The notes: a model not told the origin generated them from the letters alone. Positions 8,302 through 17,694 are shown, counted from the first letter of the stretch. The stretch: 64,000 nucleotides of DNA from Geodermatophilus aquaeductus (GCF_900182545.1 NZ_FXTJ01000009.1:62001-126000); one strand, 5' to 3'. Program-made: numbers and translations.

Positions 8302-10943
8302 CGCGTCTCCTCGGGGGTGCTCGTGAACTCGTGCCGGCCGGGGCCGGCGGTCGCGGTGGTGCCGTCGGGCAGGACGACCTCGGCCTCGGTGCCGGCCGGG
8401 ACCTCGACGGTCAGGGACAGGACGCCGTCGTCGATCCGCCAGGCCGATCCGATCCGGCCGTACGGCGACTCGTGCGCGGCCTCGGCGGAGGTGAGCCCGC
8501 CGCCGGGCCGCGGGCGCACGCGGAAACGGCGGTACGCGGGCTCGAGCGGCTCGATCCCGGCGGTGGAGCGGTGCAGGAAGGAGATGACCGCGCCCTTGGA
8601 GTAGTGGTTGAGCGACTCGTGCGGCACCCCGTCGGCGTCCACGCCGTTCCAGTGCTCCCACACGGTGGTGGAGCCGCGGTCGACCATGACCAGCCAGCCG
8701 GGCTCGCCGTCCTGCATCAGCAGCTCGTAGGCGACGTCGAGGTGGCCGGTGTCGGCGAGGACGGGCAGCAGGGACGGCGTGGCGAGGAAGCCGGTGCCGA
8801 GGCGGGTGCCGGCCTTGCGGACCAGCTCGACCAGCCGCTCGGCCACGGCCGGGCGCAGCTCCTCGGGCACCAGGTCGAAGGCGAGCGCACGCACGTGGTT
8901 CGCCTGCGTGTCCGGCGTCAGCCGTCCGTCGGCGTCGAGGTACTCGGCCTGCCAGGCGGCCCGCGCGTTCCCGGCGAGCTCGGCGTAGCGTGCCGCGTCG
9001 TCGTCCCTGCCGAGCACCGCGGCGATCCGCGCCATGAGCGAGGCGCTGTGCGCGTAGTACGCGGTGGCGACGTCGCCCTCGTCGGAGGCGACGAACGCCC
9101 CGAAGTCGCCGACCTCCTCGCCCGGCACGAGCCACTCGCCCCAGTGGAAGCCGGTGTCCCACAGCCACCGCTCGTGCGGCGCCGGCTCGGGGCGGCGGGC
9201 GGCGCGGGCGGGGTGGCGCTGCTCGCGGGCCGTCCGCCCGGTGCGGTCCAGCCAGCGGACCATCGCCGGCCAGGTCTCCTCGAGCACGCCGGTGTCCCCG
9301 TAGGCCCGGTACAGCTCCCACGGGACGATGACCACCGCGTCGCCCCAGCCGGCCGACCCGTTGAGGAAGGACACCGGGCTGTCCCGGCCCTCCCCGCGCG
9401 GGCACGGGCTGACGTTCGCGACCGTCCCGTCGGGCCACTGGTCGGCCACGACGTCGCGCAGCCACTTGGTGGAGAAGCCGGCGACGTCGTACAGGAAGGC
9501 GGCGGTCGGGACGTAGAGCTGCCAGTCGCCGGTCCAGCCGTGCCGCTCGCGGTGCGGGCAGTCGGTGGGGACGTCGCAGGCGTTGCCGCGGAAGCTCCAC
9601 ACCGCCGCCTCGTGGAAGCGGTCGAGGCGCGCGTCGCTGCTGCGGAACCAGCCGGTGCGGCGCAGGTCGGTGTGCACGACCACCCCGCGGACGTCGTCGG
9701 GGGTGAGGTCGTGCGGATGGCCCTCGACGCGCACGTAGCGGAAGCCGTGCGTGGTGCGCCGCGGCTCGAAGAGCTCGCCGGGCACCCCGGCGGAGACGAC
9801 GGCGTCGACCTGGCCGGCCGGCAGCGGGTGCGGGAGGAACGGCAGGTCCGGCCGCAGGTGCTCCACCGTGACGTCGCCGTCGGGCGCGAGCCACTCGCCG
9901 TGGGTGAGCGTGAGCTCGGTGCCGGCCGGGCCGAGGTCGGTCAGGCGGAGCCAGCCGTTGACGTTCTGGCCGAGGTCGACCACCTGCGCCCCGCCCGGCA
10001 GCCGGGTGACCGAGACGGGGACGAGCTCCGCCACCCGGCGCACCGGCGGAGCCGGCGAGTCGACCAGCCCGGCGAACCCGTGCTCGACCACCTGCACCGG
10101 CTCCCAGCCGGCGTCGTCGGAGCCGGGGGCGTCCCAGCCGCGCGGCAGCGCGAGCAGGTCCCAGCGCTCGCCCGCGATGAGGTCGGCGGCGACGATGTGG
10201 CCGACCGCGCTGCGCCAGCCCGGGCCGGTGCCGAGCACGGTGACGGTGCCGTCGTCGTGGGCGAGGTGCAGCTGGGCGAGGACGGCGACCCGGTCGCCCC
10301 ACTGGTCGGCCGAGCGGGTGACGCCGGTCTGGCCGCGGAACCAGCCGTCGGCGAGGACCACGGCCAGGACGTGCCGGCCCGCGGACACCGGGCCGACGTC
10401 GTGAGTCTGCACCTGCAGCCGCTGGTCGTACTGCGTGTAGCCGGGGGTCAGCTCGGCGTCGCCGATCCGCGTCCCGTCGAGGAACACCTCGTAGAGCCCC
10501 TGTGCGGTGGCGTGCAGCCGGGCGAAGACGGCCGGCCGGTCGACGTCGAACTCCCGGCGCAGCAGCGCGCCCGGCCGCTCCCCCGCCGGTCCGCCGGGCA
10601 TCGAGCCCGGCTCGATCCAATCGGCGGACCAGTCCCCGGCCGACAGCAGGCCGGTCTCGAACCAGGCCGGCTCCGACGCCGGGCTCTCGCCGAGGTCGGT
10701 GCGCACCTGCACCCGCCAGTGCACCCGCTGCGACGACTCCGGCGCCGGGCCGGCGTAGGGCACGAGCAGGTGGCCGGAGTCCTCGACCCAGCCGGTGTCC
10801 CAGCCGTCGTCGGAGGTCAGGCGGTACGCGCGCTGCTCGCGGGCGCCGTCGGGCAGCCGCCACGACAGCCGCGGCGCGGTCGTGCGGATGCCGAGCGGCT
10901 CGTCGAGGTGCTCGACCCGCAGGCCGTCCGGGGCTTCGGGCAT
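8298..10943 (-). CDS. GH78 alpha-L-rhamnosidase (second of two)
   Basis: An 881-aa GH78 enzyme with the N-terminal beta domains, central six-hairpin barrel and short C-terminal beta domain. The catalytic signature reads DCPHRERHGWTGDWQ at about 460, one residue shorter between DCP and GW than in the other GH78; this variant occurs within the family and need not mean loss of activity. Start chosen at the ATG at 10943 (MPEAPDGL), which has GGGAG 5 nt upstream; a longer in-frame extension lacks such a site. The stop overlaps the esterase start by 4 nt. A 90-bp gap with a hairpin separates it from the transporter ATPase upstream, so expression may be tuned relative to the importer. Confidence 0.92.
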   Translation of the reverse strand: MPEAPDGLRVEHLDEPLGIRTTAPRLSWRLPDGAREQRAYRLTSDDGWDTGWVEDSGHLLVPYAGPAPESSQRVHWRVQVRTDLGESPASEPAWFETGLLSAGDWSADWIEPGSMPGGPAGERPGALLRREFDVDRPAVFARLHATAQGLYEVFLDGTRIGDAELTPGYTQYDQRLQVQTHDVGPVSAGRHVLAVVLADGWFRGQTGVTRSADQWGDRVAVLAQLHLAHDDGTVTVLGTGPGWRSAVGHIVAADLIAGERWDLLALPRGWDAPGSDDAGWEPVQVVEHGFAGLVDSPAPPVRRVAELVPVSVTRLPGGAQVVDLGQNVNGWLRLTDLGPAGTELTLTHGEWLAPDGDVTVEHLRPDLPFLPHPLPAGQVDAVVSAGVPGELFEPRRTTHGFRYVRVEGHPHDLTPDDVRGVVVHTDLRRTGWFRSSDARLDRFHEAAVWSFRGNACDVPTDCPHRERHGWTGDWQLYVPTAAFLYDVAGFSTKWLRDVVADQWPDGTVANVSPCPRGEGRDSPVSFLNGSAGWGDAVVIVPWELYRAYGDTGVLEETWPAMVRWLDRTGRTAREQRHPARAARRPEPAPHERWLWDTGFHWGEWLVPGEEVGDFGAFVASDEGDVATAYYAHSASLMARIAAVLGRDDDAARYAELAGNARAAWQAEYLDADGRLTPDTQANHVRALAFDLVPEELRPAVAERLVELVRKAGTRLGTGFLATPSLLPVLADTGHLDVAYELLMQDGEPGWLVMVDRGSTTVWEHWNGVDADGVPHESLNHYSKGAVISFLHRSTAGIEPLEPAYRRFRVRPRPGGGLTSAEAAHESPYGRIGSAWRIDDGVLSLTVEVPAGTEAEVVLPDGTTATAGPGRHEFTSTPEETR

Positions 10944-10975
10944 GAGTCTCCCGTCAGGAGTCCGCGGCACTGTGG

Positions 10976-11026
10976 CCTCGGTGCAGGGGCCCGCCGCGAG
11001 CGTGCGAGCGGTGGGGGGCACCGAGG
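10976..11026 (-). other. Inverted repeat between transporter and hydrolase genes
   Basis: CCTCGGTGC at 10976-10984 pairs with GCACCGAGG at 11018-11026, with a G-rich loop of 33 nt. It lies just 3' of the OppF-like gene and before the second GH78. It could be an RNA-processing or attenuation point within the operon. Weak evidence because the loop is long. Confidence 0.3.
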
Positions 11027-11033
11027 TCCTTCA

Positions 11034-12050
11034 TCACAGGGCGGGGACGCGCTCGGCGTGGTGGCAGGCGGCCTCGGTGCCCTCGACGAGCCGCAGCGGC
11101 GGCCGCTCGGTGACGCACACCTCGGTGGCCAGCGGGCAGCGCGGCACGAACGGGCAACCGGTGGCCGAGGGCAGCGCCGCGCCGGCGGTGCCGAAGCCGG
11201 CCGCCTCGCGGGCGGTGCGCCGGGCCCGCTGCTCGGCCGGGCGGGGCACGGGCGCCGCCGCGGTGAGCGCCACGGTGTAAGGGTGCCGCGGCGCCTGGCT
11301 GACCGCCTCGACCGGGCCGGTCTCCATGACCTGCCCGCGGTAGAGCACCACAGTGCGCTGCGACAGGAACCGGACGACGCCGAGGTCGTGGGCGATGAAC
11401 AGGAACGCCAGGCCGCGCTGGTCGCGCAGGTCGGCGAGCAGGTTGAGCACCTGCGCCTGCGTGGACAGGTCCAGCGCGCTGACCGGCTCGTCGAGGACGA
11501 CGACCTCCGGGTCGCACACCAGCGCCCGGGCGATCGCGATCCGCTGGCGCTGGCCGCCGGAGAACTGCGACGGGTAGCGGTCCACGGCGTCGCCGGGCAG
11601 GCCGACCGACTCCAGCCCGGCGCGCGCCTTGTGCAGCGCCTCGGGTCCCCGGGTCCCCATGAGGCGCAGCGGCTCGACCAGCGTCTGCCCGATGGTGCGG
11701 GCCGGGTTGAGCGAGGAGTACGGGTCCTGGAAGACGACGCGCAGGTCGGCCACCTGGCGGCTGCGCTGCTTGAGCGACATCGAGGTGATGTCCTGCCCGT
11801 GCAGCCGCACCGTGCCCGACGTCGGCGGCTGCAGGCCGAGGACCGCCTTGCCGATCGTCGACTTCCCCGAGCCGGACTCCCCGACCAGCCCGACGGTCTC
11901 GCCGGGGGCGATGGAGAAGCTGACCCGGTCGATGGCCGGGGGCGCCTGCCGCGCCTTCCGGCCCGAGCCGTAGCGCACGACGAGGTCGCGGATCTCCAGC
12001 GCGGGTGTGGTGGTGGCCGCGACGGGCGCGGTGCCGGCGGGGGCGGTCAT
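11034..12050 (-). CDS. Oligopeptide/oligosaccharide ABC transporter ATPase (OppF/DppF-like)
   Basis: A 338-aa ATP-binding subunit. Walker A GESGSGKST, signature LSGGQ-type FSGGQRQRIAIARAL, Walker B VVVLDEPVSALD, and the C-terminal oligopeptide-transporter domain with Cys-containing CPFVPRCPLA (Fe-S type Cys pattern common in OppD/F). It energises import together with the fused permease-ATPase. It overlaps that gene's stop by 4 nt (ATGA). Family-5 transporters carry peptides, nickel or oligosaccharides; the genes for glycoside hydrolases directly downstream argue for oligosaccharides or glycosides here. Confidence 0.92.
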   Translation of the reverse strand: MTAPAGTAPVAATTTPALEIRDLVVRYGSGRKARQAPPAIDRVSFSIAPGETVGLVGESGSGKSTIGKAVLGLQPPTSGTVRLHGQDITSMSLKQRSRQVADLRVVFQDPYSSLNPARTIGQTLVEPLRLMGTRGPEALHKARAGLESVGLPGDAVDRYPSQFSGGQRQRIAIARALVCDPEVVVLDEPVSALDLSTQAQVLNLLADLRDQRGLAFLFIAHDLGVVRFLSQRTVVLYRGQVMETGPVEAVSQAPRHPYTVALTAAAPVPRPAEQRARRTAREAAGFGTAGAALPSATGCPFVPRCPLATEVCVTERPPLRLVEGTEAACHHAERVPAL

Positions 12051-14068
12051 CGGGACACTCCAGCGACGGGGGCGGGCGGTGCGAGAGGGGTGGCGATCTC
12101 GTCACCCGCGTGCTCGGGCTCCCAGACGGCGTGGTCGCGGGAGAGCTCGTCGACGCGGATGCAGAGCACCGATCCCGCACCGTGGGCGGGCAGCTCCGGG
12201 AACGGCACGGTGCACCTCTCCTGCGCGAACCGGCAGCGGGAGGCGAACCGGCAGCCGGTCGGCCAGGAGCCCGGCGGCGGGACGGTGCCGGCGATGGAGG
12301 CCAGGCGCTCGGGCACCGGCTCGCCCTCGGGCACGTGCGGGTTCGCCCCGAGCAGGGCCATCGTGTACGGGTGCGCCGGGGCGTCGAGGACGGCCTCGGC
12401 GGTGCCGGACTCGACGACCTGGCCGGCGTACATGACCGCGACGTCGTCGCAGATGTCGGCGACCACGCCGAGGTCGTGGCTGACCACGACGACCGACAGA
12501 CCGGTGTCGCGCACCAGCGCCCGCAGCAGCGACAGGATCTCCGCCTGCACGGTGACGTCGAGGGCGGTGGTCGGCTCGTCGGCGACGAGCAGGTCCGGCT
12601 CGCCGGTGAGCGCCAGGGCGATGCACACCCGCTGCGCCATGCCGCCGGAGAGCTGGTGCGGATGGCTCTTCAGCACCCGCTCGGCGTCGACGATCCCGAC
12701 GTTGCGCAGCAGCTCGGCGGCGATCTTCCTCGCCTCCGAGCGCCCCACCCCCCGGAAGCGGCGGATCGGGCCGGTCAGCTGGGACGAGATGGAGAACATC
12801 GGGTCCAGGGCCACCATCGGCTCCTGCGAGATCATCGCGATCTCCCGGCCGCGCAGCGCCGACATCTCGCGCTCCGACAGGCCGACGAGCTCCCGGCCCC
12901 GCCAGAGGATCGAGCCGCCGGACACCGAGACGCCGTCGGGGAGCAGGCCGAGCAGCGAGCGGGCGGTCATCGTCTTGCCGCACCCGGACTCGCCGACCAG
13001 GCCGAGCACGCGGCCCGGCTGCAGCGCGAAGGACACCCCGGTGACGAGGTCGGGGCCGTCGTCCACCGACACCGACAGGTCGCGGACCTGCAGGACGGCG
13101 GCCGGGTCCGGGGCCTCGGCGGTCCCGGCGGCGGCCGCGGCGACGGCCCGGCGGAGCGGGCCCCGGCGACGGCGGCGACCGGCGCGCCCGGCCACCGCGA
13201 CCTTGCCGGCGATCGCGTCGGCGAGCTCGTTGGCCGCCACGACGGTCAGGGCGAGGACCAGGCCGGTGGGCACCATCAGCCAGGGCGCGGTGTAGATGTA
13301 GCCCGAGGCGTCCTGGATCATGAAGCCCCAGCTGGGCTCGGGCTCACCGGGACCGAAGCCGAGGAAGGCCAGGCCCGCCACGATGAGCAGGCCGATGCCG
13401 AACAGCTGCGCGGCCTGGACCGCCACGACGGTGGCCATCGAGGGCAGGACGTGCACCAGGTTCACCCGCAGCGAGCCCAGCCCGTTGACCCGGGCGGCGT
13501 CGATGTAGAGCCGCTGCCGGACCGACTGGGCGACGCCCAGCAGGACGCGGTACACCGAGGCGGAGATCATCACGCCGAGGATCGCCATGACCGGGTACAG
13601 CCGGTTGCCGATCACGCCGATGACGGCGAGCAGCAGGATCGTCGCCGGCAGCGCGATGAGCACCTCGGTGAGCCGGCTGATCACCTGCTCCACCCGGCGG
13701 CCGCGCTCGGCGGCGATCAGCGCGAGCGGCAGGCCGATGCCGAAGGCGACGACGAGCATCAGCGCCGAGGACAGCAGCGGCAGCGAGCCGGCGGTGAAGA
13801 TCCGGCTGAGCAGGTCGCGGCCCAGCGGGTCGGTGCCCAGCCAGTGCTCCGCCGAGGGCAGGGCGAGGGCGTTGGCCGTGTCCTGCTCCGCGGGCTCGTA
13901 GGGCCGCCACAGCGGCGCGGTGAGCGACGCGACGATGACGAAGGTCAGCCACGTGGCGCCGAAGATCCCGCCCGGACGGCGGAGGAAGGCCGGCAGGCCG
14001 CGGCGGCGGGCCGGCGGGACGGGCTCGGTGGCGACCTCGTCGGCCGCATCGAGGGGCAGGACGCTCAT
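12047..14068 (-). CDS. Fused ABC permease (DppC-like) and ATPase (DppD-like)
   Basis: A 673-aa protein joining two normally separate subunits. Residues 1 to about 295 are a DppC-type permease with the family-5 features GTDPLGRDLLSR and the EAA-like loop DAARVNGLG. An Arg-rich then Ala-rich linker (about 295-322) leads into a complete ATPase: Walker A GESGCGKT at 359-366, LSGGMAQRV signature, LLVADEPTTALD Walker B and the Cys-rich C-terminal CRFASRCRFAQERC. No stop or frameshift separates the parts, so the fusion looks genuine; such fusions are known in actinobacteria. Its start overlaps the DppB-like gene by 4 nt. It should form the complex with the DppB-like and OppF-like subunits. Confidence 0.92.
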   Translation of the reverse strand: MSVLPLDAADEVATEPVPPARRRGLPAFLRRPGGIFGATWLTFVIVASLTAPLWRPYEPAEQDTANALALPSAEHWLGTDPLGRDLLSRIFTAGSLPLLSSALMLVVAFGIGLPLALIAAERGRRVEQVISRLTEVLIALPATILLLAVIGVIGNRLYPVMAILGVMISASVYRVLLGVAQSVRQRLYIDAARVNGLGSLRVNLVHVLPSMATVVAVQAAQLFGIGLLIVAGLAFLGFGPGEPEPSWGFMIQDASGYIYTAPWLMVPTGLVLALTVVAANELADAIAGKVAVAGRAGRRRRRGPLRRAVAAAAAGTAEAPDPAAVLQVRDLSVSVDDGPDLVTGVSFALQPGRVLGLVGESGCGKTMTARSLLGLLPDGVSVSGGSILWRGRELVGLSEREMSALRGREIAMISQEPMVALDPMFSISSQLTGPIRRFRGVGRSEARKIAAELLRNVGIVDAERVLKSHPHQLSGGMAQRVCIALALTGEPDLLVADEPTTALDVTVQAEILSLLRALVRDTGLSVVVVSHDLGVVADICDDVAVMYAGQVVESGTAEAVLDAPAHPYTMALLGANPHVPEGEPVPERLASIAGTVPPPGSWPTGCRFASRCRFAQERCTVPFPELPAHGAGSVLCIRVDELSRDHAVWEPEHAGDEIATPLAPPAPVAGVSR

Positions 14069-15006
14069 GCGGTGCGCACCTTCGGGTCCAGCGCCGCGAC
14101 CAGCAGGTCGAGCAGCAGGTTGGTGATGACCACGACGACGGTGGCCACGACCACGACGCCGATCAGGGCGGGGAAGTCGCTCGACACGGCGGCGACCTGG
14201 CTGGCCTGGCCGAGGCCGGGCAGCGCGAAGAGGTTCTCGATGATCACCGAGCCGCCGAACAGCACGATGAACTGGATGCCGAGCACCGAGACGACCGGCA
14301 CGCTGGCGTAGCGCAGCGCGTGCACGTAGCGGATCCGCCACTGCGGCGTCCCCATGGCCCGCAGGGTGCGGACGTGCTCCTGGGCGAGGGCCTCCCGCAT
14401 CCCCGCGGCCGCGGTGCGGGTGACGATCGCCGCCCCGCCCACCGCCAGGGTGAGCACCGGGATGGCCAGGCTGGTGGCCCAGCCCACCGGGTCGGTGGAG
14501 AACTCGGTGTAGCCGGTCGCCGGCAGCCAGCCGAGCTGCAGCGACAGCAGGTAGACCAGGAGGATCCCGACCCAGAACGACGGGAGGGAGAGCGCGACGC
14601 CGCTGCCGGTGGTGATCCCCTGGGCGGTGCGGCCGCCGCGGACCGCGGCGGCGACGCCGAGGAGGATCCCGACGACGCCCGAGAGCAGCGTGGCGAACAG
14701 CGCGATCGAGGCGGTGACCGGCAGCCGGTCGGTGAGGTCGGCGGCGATGTCGCGGCCGTCGATGAGCGACGTCCCCAGGTTCCCCTGGAGGAGCTGGCCG
14801 ACGTAGTCGGTGAACTGCGTGAACAGGGGCCGGTTCCAGCCCAGCGCCTCGTTCTCGGCGGCGATCCGGTCGGCGGTGGCGCCCGGTCCCAGGCGGACCG
14901 CGCCGGGCGTGGTGTTCCCGGCGTGCACCAGCAGGAAGGTGATCACGATCGCGGCGAGCACCGTGCCGACCGCCAGGGCGAGCCGCCGTGCGATGTAGGC
15001 GAGCAT
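14065..15006 (-). CDS. ABC transporter permease (DppB-like)
   Basis: A 313-aa inner-membrane permease of the DppB/OppB type with six predicted membrane segments, starting with the typical LAYIARRLALAVGTVL helix. The EAA loop (residues about 210-230, containing ALAQEHVRTLRAMG) contacts the ATPases. The conserved RLGPGATADRIAAENEALG periplasmic stretch after the first helix is typical of the family. It partners with the permease half of the downstream fusion, whose ATG overlaps its stop. A strong hairpin between it and the binding-protein gene may set lower expression than the binding protein. Confidence 0.92.
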   Translation of the reverse strand: MLAYIARRLALAVGTVLAAIVITFLLVHAGNTTPGAVRLGPGATADRIAAENEALGWNRPLFTQFTDYVGQLLQGNLGTSLIDGRDIAADLTDRLPVTASIALFATLLSGVVGILLGVAAAVRGGRTAQGITTGSGVALSLPSFWVGILLVYLLSLQLGWLPATGYTEFSTDPVGWATSLAIPVLTLAVGGAAIVTRTAAAGMREALAQEHVRTLRAMGTPQWRIRYVHALRYASVPVVSVLGIQFIVLFGGSVIIENLFALPGLGQASQVAAVSSDFPALIGVVVVATVVVVITNLLLDLLVAALDPKVRTA

Positions 15007-15041
15007 CTCTCGGTCCCTCGTCTGGGTGGGTGGGGCCGGGA

Positions 15042-15076
15042 GGCCGGTGGCCGCGGGGGTCCCGCGGCCACCGGCC
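15042..15076 (-). terminator. Hairpin after the substrate-binding-protein gene
   Basis: Perfect 16-bp stem GGCCGGTGGCCGCGGG with a 3-nt loop, no T tract. It lies just 3' of the family-5 binding-protein gene and before its permease gene, the usual place for an attenuator or mRNA-stabilising hairpin that raises binding protein over permease. Confidence 0.7.
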
Positions 15077-15089
15077 GCTCCGGCAGGGG

Positions 15090-16688
15090 TCAGCTCGCCG
15101 GCTGGATGTCGGCCAGGACGAGGTAGTTGTTGGTCCCGGCGAAAGCCGGCTCGGCCACGGACTCGGCGTTGTAGCCGGCATAGGTGAAGTCCTCGTAGAC
15201 CGGGATGAACCAGCCGTTGGCGGTGATCGCCCGGTTGAGGTCGGTCAGCGCCTGGGTCTGGGCGTCACCGGTGGCACCGAGGGCCGCGCCGAGCGGCTGC
15301 TCGATCTCCGGCTCGGTGGCGCCCTGGGTGTTCATGAAGCCGCCGTAGAGGACACCGGCGACGAAGCCGGCCGGGTTGGCCCCGACCGAGAAGGGCCCGA
15401 AGATCACCGGGTCGGTCTGGACCGCGGCGAACAGCTGGTCGGTGGAGGTGGCGGTGACGAAGTTCAGTCGGATGCCGACCTCGGCCCACTGGCTCTGGAT
15501 GACGACGGCGTCCTGGTCGGGCTGGCCGAGCACGGTCATGTTCACGTCGAAGCCGTCCTGCAGCCCCGCCTCGGCGAGCAGCTCACGGGCCCGGTCGGGG
15601 TCGTAGGCGTACTCCTCGTCGATCGCCGGGTCGAAGCCGGCCGCCGCCTCGGGGAACAGCTGCGACGTCGGGCGGGAGCCGTCGTGCAGGTCGTTCACCA
15701 GCGCCTCGCGGTCGGTGGCGTAGATCATCGCGAGCCGGGCGGCCTCGTTGGCGAAGGCCGGGTTGGTCGCTCCGGTCTTGTCGGTGACCGGGAAGCCGAC
15801 GATGGTGCCGCCGACGCTGACCGTGCTCTGCCGCTCCTCGACCAGGTCGATCACGGTGGGGTCCAGGATCGTCGCGACGTCGGCCTGACCGGAGACGACG
15901 GCGTTGGCCAGCGCCTGCGGGTCGGTGATGACGTCGAAGACGATCGAGTCGTAGGTCCACTCGTCGGCGGCCCACGCGTCGTCGTTCTTGACGAGCGTGT
16001 AGGTGCTCGCCCGGGTGGTCTCGTCGGCGTCGAGCGTGTAGGCGCCGGAGCCGTCCGGCGTGGTCTCCAGCGTCGTCGGGTCGGCGACGCCCTGCGGGCC
16101 GACGATGACGCCGGCGGTGTCGACGAGGTTGCTCTCCGGCCGGGCCTGCGGCTGGCCCCAGGTGATGACGACGGTCTGCGGGTCCTGCACCGTCACGTCG
16201 GTGATCTCGGCGGCCTGCCCGGGGGCGATCGACCCGTAGCCCTCGAGGTCGGGGTCGCTGCGCCGGTCGAGGTTGGCCTTGACCACCTCGGCGTCCAGCG
16301 GCGAGCCGTCGGTGAAGGTGACGCCCTCGCGCAGGGTCAGCGTCGTCTGGGTGTTCTCCGGGTTGTTGGAGAACTCGGTGACCAGGCTGGGCTCGATCTC
16401 GCCCTGGGCGTTGGTCACGAACAGCGCGTCGTACATCGCGCTGAAGAAGGTGAACTGGCCCTGCGAGTACAGCAGCGGGTCGTAGCCGTTGGGCGCCGCG
16501 TCGGAGTCGTAGGCGAAGGTCAGCGTGCCCTCCGCGCTGGCGCTCCCGGCGCCGCCGCCACCGCCGCCGTTGCCGCCGCAGGCGGCGAGCGTGGCGGCGG
16601 TCGCGAGGGCGATGGTCGCCGCCCCGATGCGGACGGACATCGGCCGCGTGGCCGAGCTGCGCGGACGCAGTCGAGAGATCGTGATCAT
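15090..16688 (-). CDS. Family-5 solute-binding lipoprotein
   Basis: A 532-aa extracytoplasmic binding protein. The N-terminus has a basic stretch, a hydrophobic segment and the lipobox LAAC with lipidated Cys37, followed by a Gly-rich tether. SBP_bac_5 features include YDPLLYSQGQFTFFSAMYDALF, EPSLVTEF and LREGVTFTDGSPLDAEVVKANLDR. Start is the ATG at 16688 with AGGA upstream. It is the first gene of the minus-strand operon and divergent from iclR, with the putative IclR operator in the 185-bp intergenic space (124 bp upstream). It captures the external ligand, by context a rhamnose-containing glycoside or oligosaccharide, for the downstream ABC complex. Confidence 0.92.
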   Translation of the reverse strand: MITISRLRPRSSATRPMSVRIGAATIALATAATLAACGGNGGGGGGAGSASAEGTLTFAYDSDAAPNGYDPLLYSQGQFTFFSAMYDALFVTNAQGEIEPSLVTEFSNNPENTQTTLTLREGVTFTDGSPLDAEVVKANLDRRSDPDLEGYGSIAPGQAAEITDVTVQDPQTVVITWGQPQARPESNLVDTAGVIVGPQGVADPTTLETTPDGSGAYTLDADETTRASTYTLVKNDDAWAADEWTYDSIVFDVITDPQALANAVVSGQADVATILDPTVIDLVEERQSTVSVGGTIVGFPVTDKTGATNPAFANEAARLAMIYATDREALVNDLHDGSRPTSQLFPEAAAGFDPAIDEEYAYDPDRARELLAEAGLQDGFDVNMTVLGQPDQDAVVIQSQWAEVGIRLNFVTATSTDQLFAAVQTDPVIFGPFSVGANPAGFVAGVLYGGFMNTQGATEPEIEQPLGAALGATGDAQTQALTDLNRAITANGWFIPVYEDFTYAGYNAESVAEPAFAGTNNYLVLADIQPAS

Positions 16689-16811
16689 GTGTCCTGGCTC
16701 CTCATCCTCGGCGGACGCGAGGGGTCTGGACGGCCGACCGGCGGCCGCGCGGGCGACTCCGCCCGACTGACGTAGACGATGAGGACGACCGGTCTGTGGC
16801 GTCAGGCACAA

Positions 16812-16826
16812 TGCCGTTGAATGGAA
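16812..16826. promoter_or_regulatory. Putative IclR operator, site 1 (iclR / transporter operon)
   Basis: TGCCGTTGAATGGAA, a near match to the TGCCGCTCAATGGCA sites elsewhere. It lies between divergent genes, 47 bp before the IclR start and 123 bp before the binding-protein start, well placed for autoregulation and control of the ten-gene operon. Confidence 0.65.
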
Positions 16827-16873
16827 CGCGAGTGTGGTGCGCGCCTCATCGGTGGCCGGGAGGGAGCCGGGAG

Positions 16874-17677
16874 ATGACCGACGTCCCCTCCCCCGCGGCG
16901 CGGGTCCGCGGGCGCCGGCCACCGCAGGGCGACCCGGTGGTCGACCGGGCCCTGGCGCTGCTGGCCGCCTTCGACGCCACGCACCCCGCGCTGACCCTCG
17001 GCGAGCTGTCCCGCCGCAGCGGCATCCCGACCAGCTCCACGCTGCGTCTCGCCGGGCGGCTGCAGGCCTGGGGCGCGCTCGAGCGCGGCGCCGACGGCCG
17101 GTTCACCGTGGGACTGCGGCTGTGGGAGGTCGCCTCGCTGGCGCCGCGCGCCCGCGGGCTGCGCCAGGTGGCGATGCCCTACCTGGGCGACCTCGAGGAG
17201 GTCACCCGCCAGCACGTGCTGCTCGCCGTCCGGGAGGGCGGGGACGCCGTCCTGGTGGAGCGGCTGTCGGCGCACGCGGCGATCCCGGTGCTCTACCAGG
17301 TGGGCGGCCGGCTGCCCCTGCACTCGACGGGGGTCGGGTTGGTGCTGCTCGCCTTCGCCGATCCCGACGTGCAGGAGGAGTACCTGGGCCGGCCCCTGCT
17401 GCACGAGCCCGAGCGCATCCCGGTGTCGGAGGCCGCGCTGCGCCGCACCCTGGCCGACGTCCGCCGGGACGGGCTGTCGGTGTTCCGGCGGAAGGTCCCG
17501 CAGCCGCTGGTGTCGGTGGCCGCGCCGGTGTTCGACGCGCAGGACCGGCTGGCGGCGTCGGTCTCCGTCGTCGTCCCGGAGGAGCGCGCCGACGCGCGGC
17601 TGCTCGGCCCGGCGGTGCGGACGGCTGCGCGCGCGATCTCCCGCGAGCTCGGGGCCCGGCGGCCGCTCGGCCGCTGA
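16874..17677 (+). CDS. IclR-family transcriptional regulator
   Basis: A 267-aa regulator with an N-terminal winged helix (VVDRALALLAAFDATHPALT, ELSRRSGIPTSSTLRLAGRL; about 18-80) and the C-terminal effector-binding domain (about 95-260), including LHSTGVGLVLLAF and the FRRKVPQPLVSVAAPVFD core. IclR proteins bind short palindromes as dimers or tetramers and respond to small carbon compounds or aromatics. Start chosen at the ATG at 16874, preceded by GGGAG at 7 nt; a longer frame would begin inside the operator. It is transcribed divergently from the glycoside importer operon and followed by an esterase gene with another operator. I propose it is the master regulator of the surrounding catabolic genes. 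Confidence 0.92.
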   Translation: MTDVPSPAARVRGRRPPQGDPVVDRALALLAAFDATHPALTLGELSRRSGIPTSSTLRLAGRLQAWGALERGADGRFTVGLRLWEVASLAPRARGLRQVAMPYLGDLEEVTRQHVLLAVREGGDAVLVERLSAHAAIPVLYQVGGRLPLHSTGVGLVLLAFADPDVQEEYLGRPLLHEPERIPVSEAALRRTLADVRRDGLSVFRRKVPQPLVSVAAPVFDAQDRLAASVSVVVPEERADARLLGPAVRTAARAISRELGARRPLGR

Positions 17678-17679
17678 CG

Positions 17680-17694
17680 TGCCGCTCAATGGCA
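17680..17694. promoter_or_regulatory. Putative IclR operator, site 2 (esterase)
   Basis: TGCCGCTCAATGGCA, identical over 15 bp to the site at 22313-22327. It starts three bases after the iclR stop codon, 66 bp before the GTG of the HSL-type esterase. Confidence 0.7.

Noticed and set aside
8331-13295. Very long plus-strand open frame opposite the GH78 and ABC transporter genes
   Set aside because: High G+C leaves few stops; it is antisense to five well-supported genes, has low-complexity His/Gly/Arg composition and no recognisable domain.
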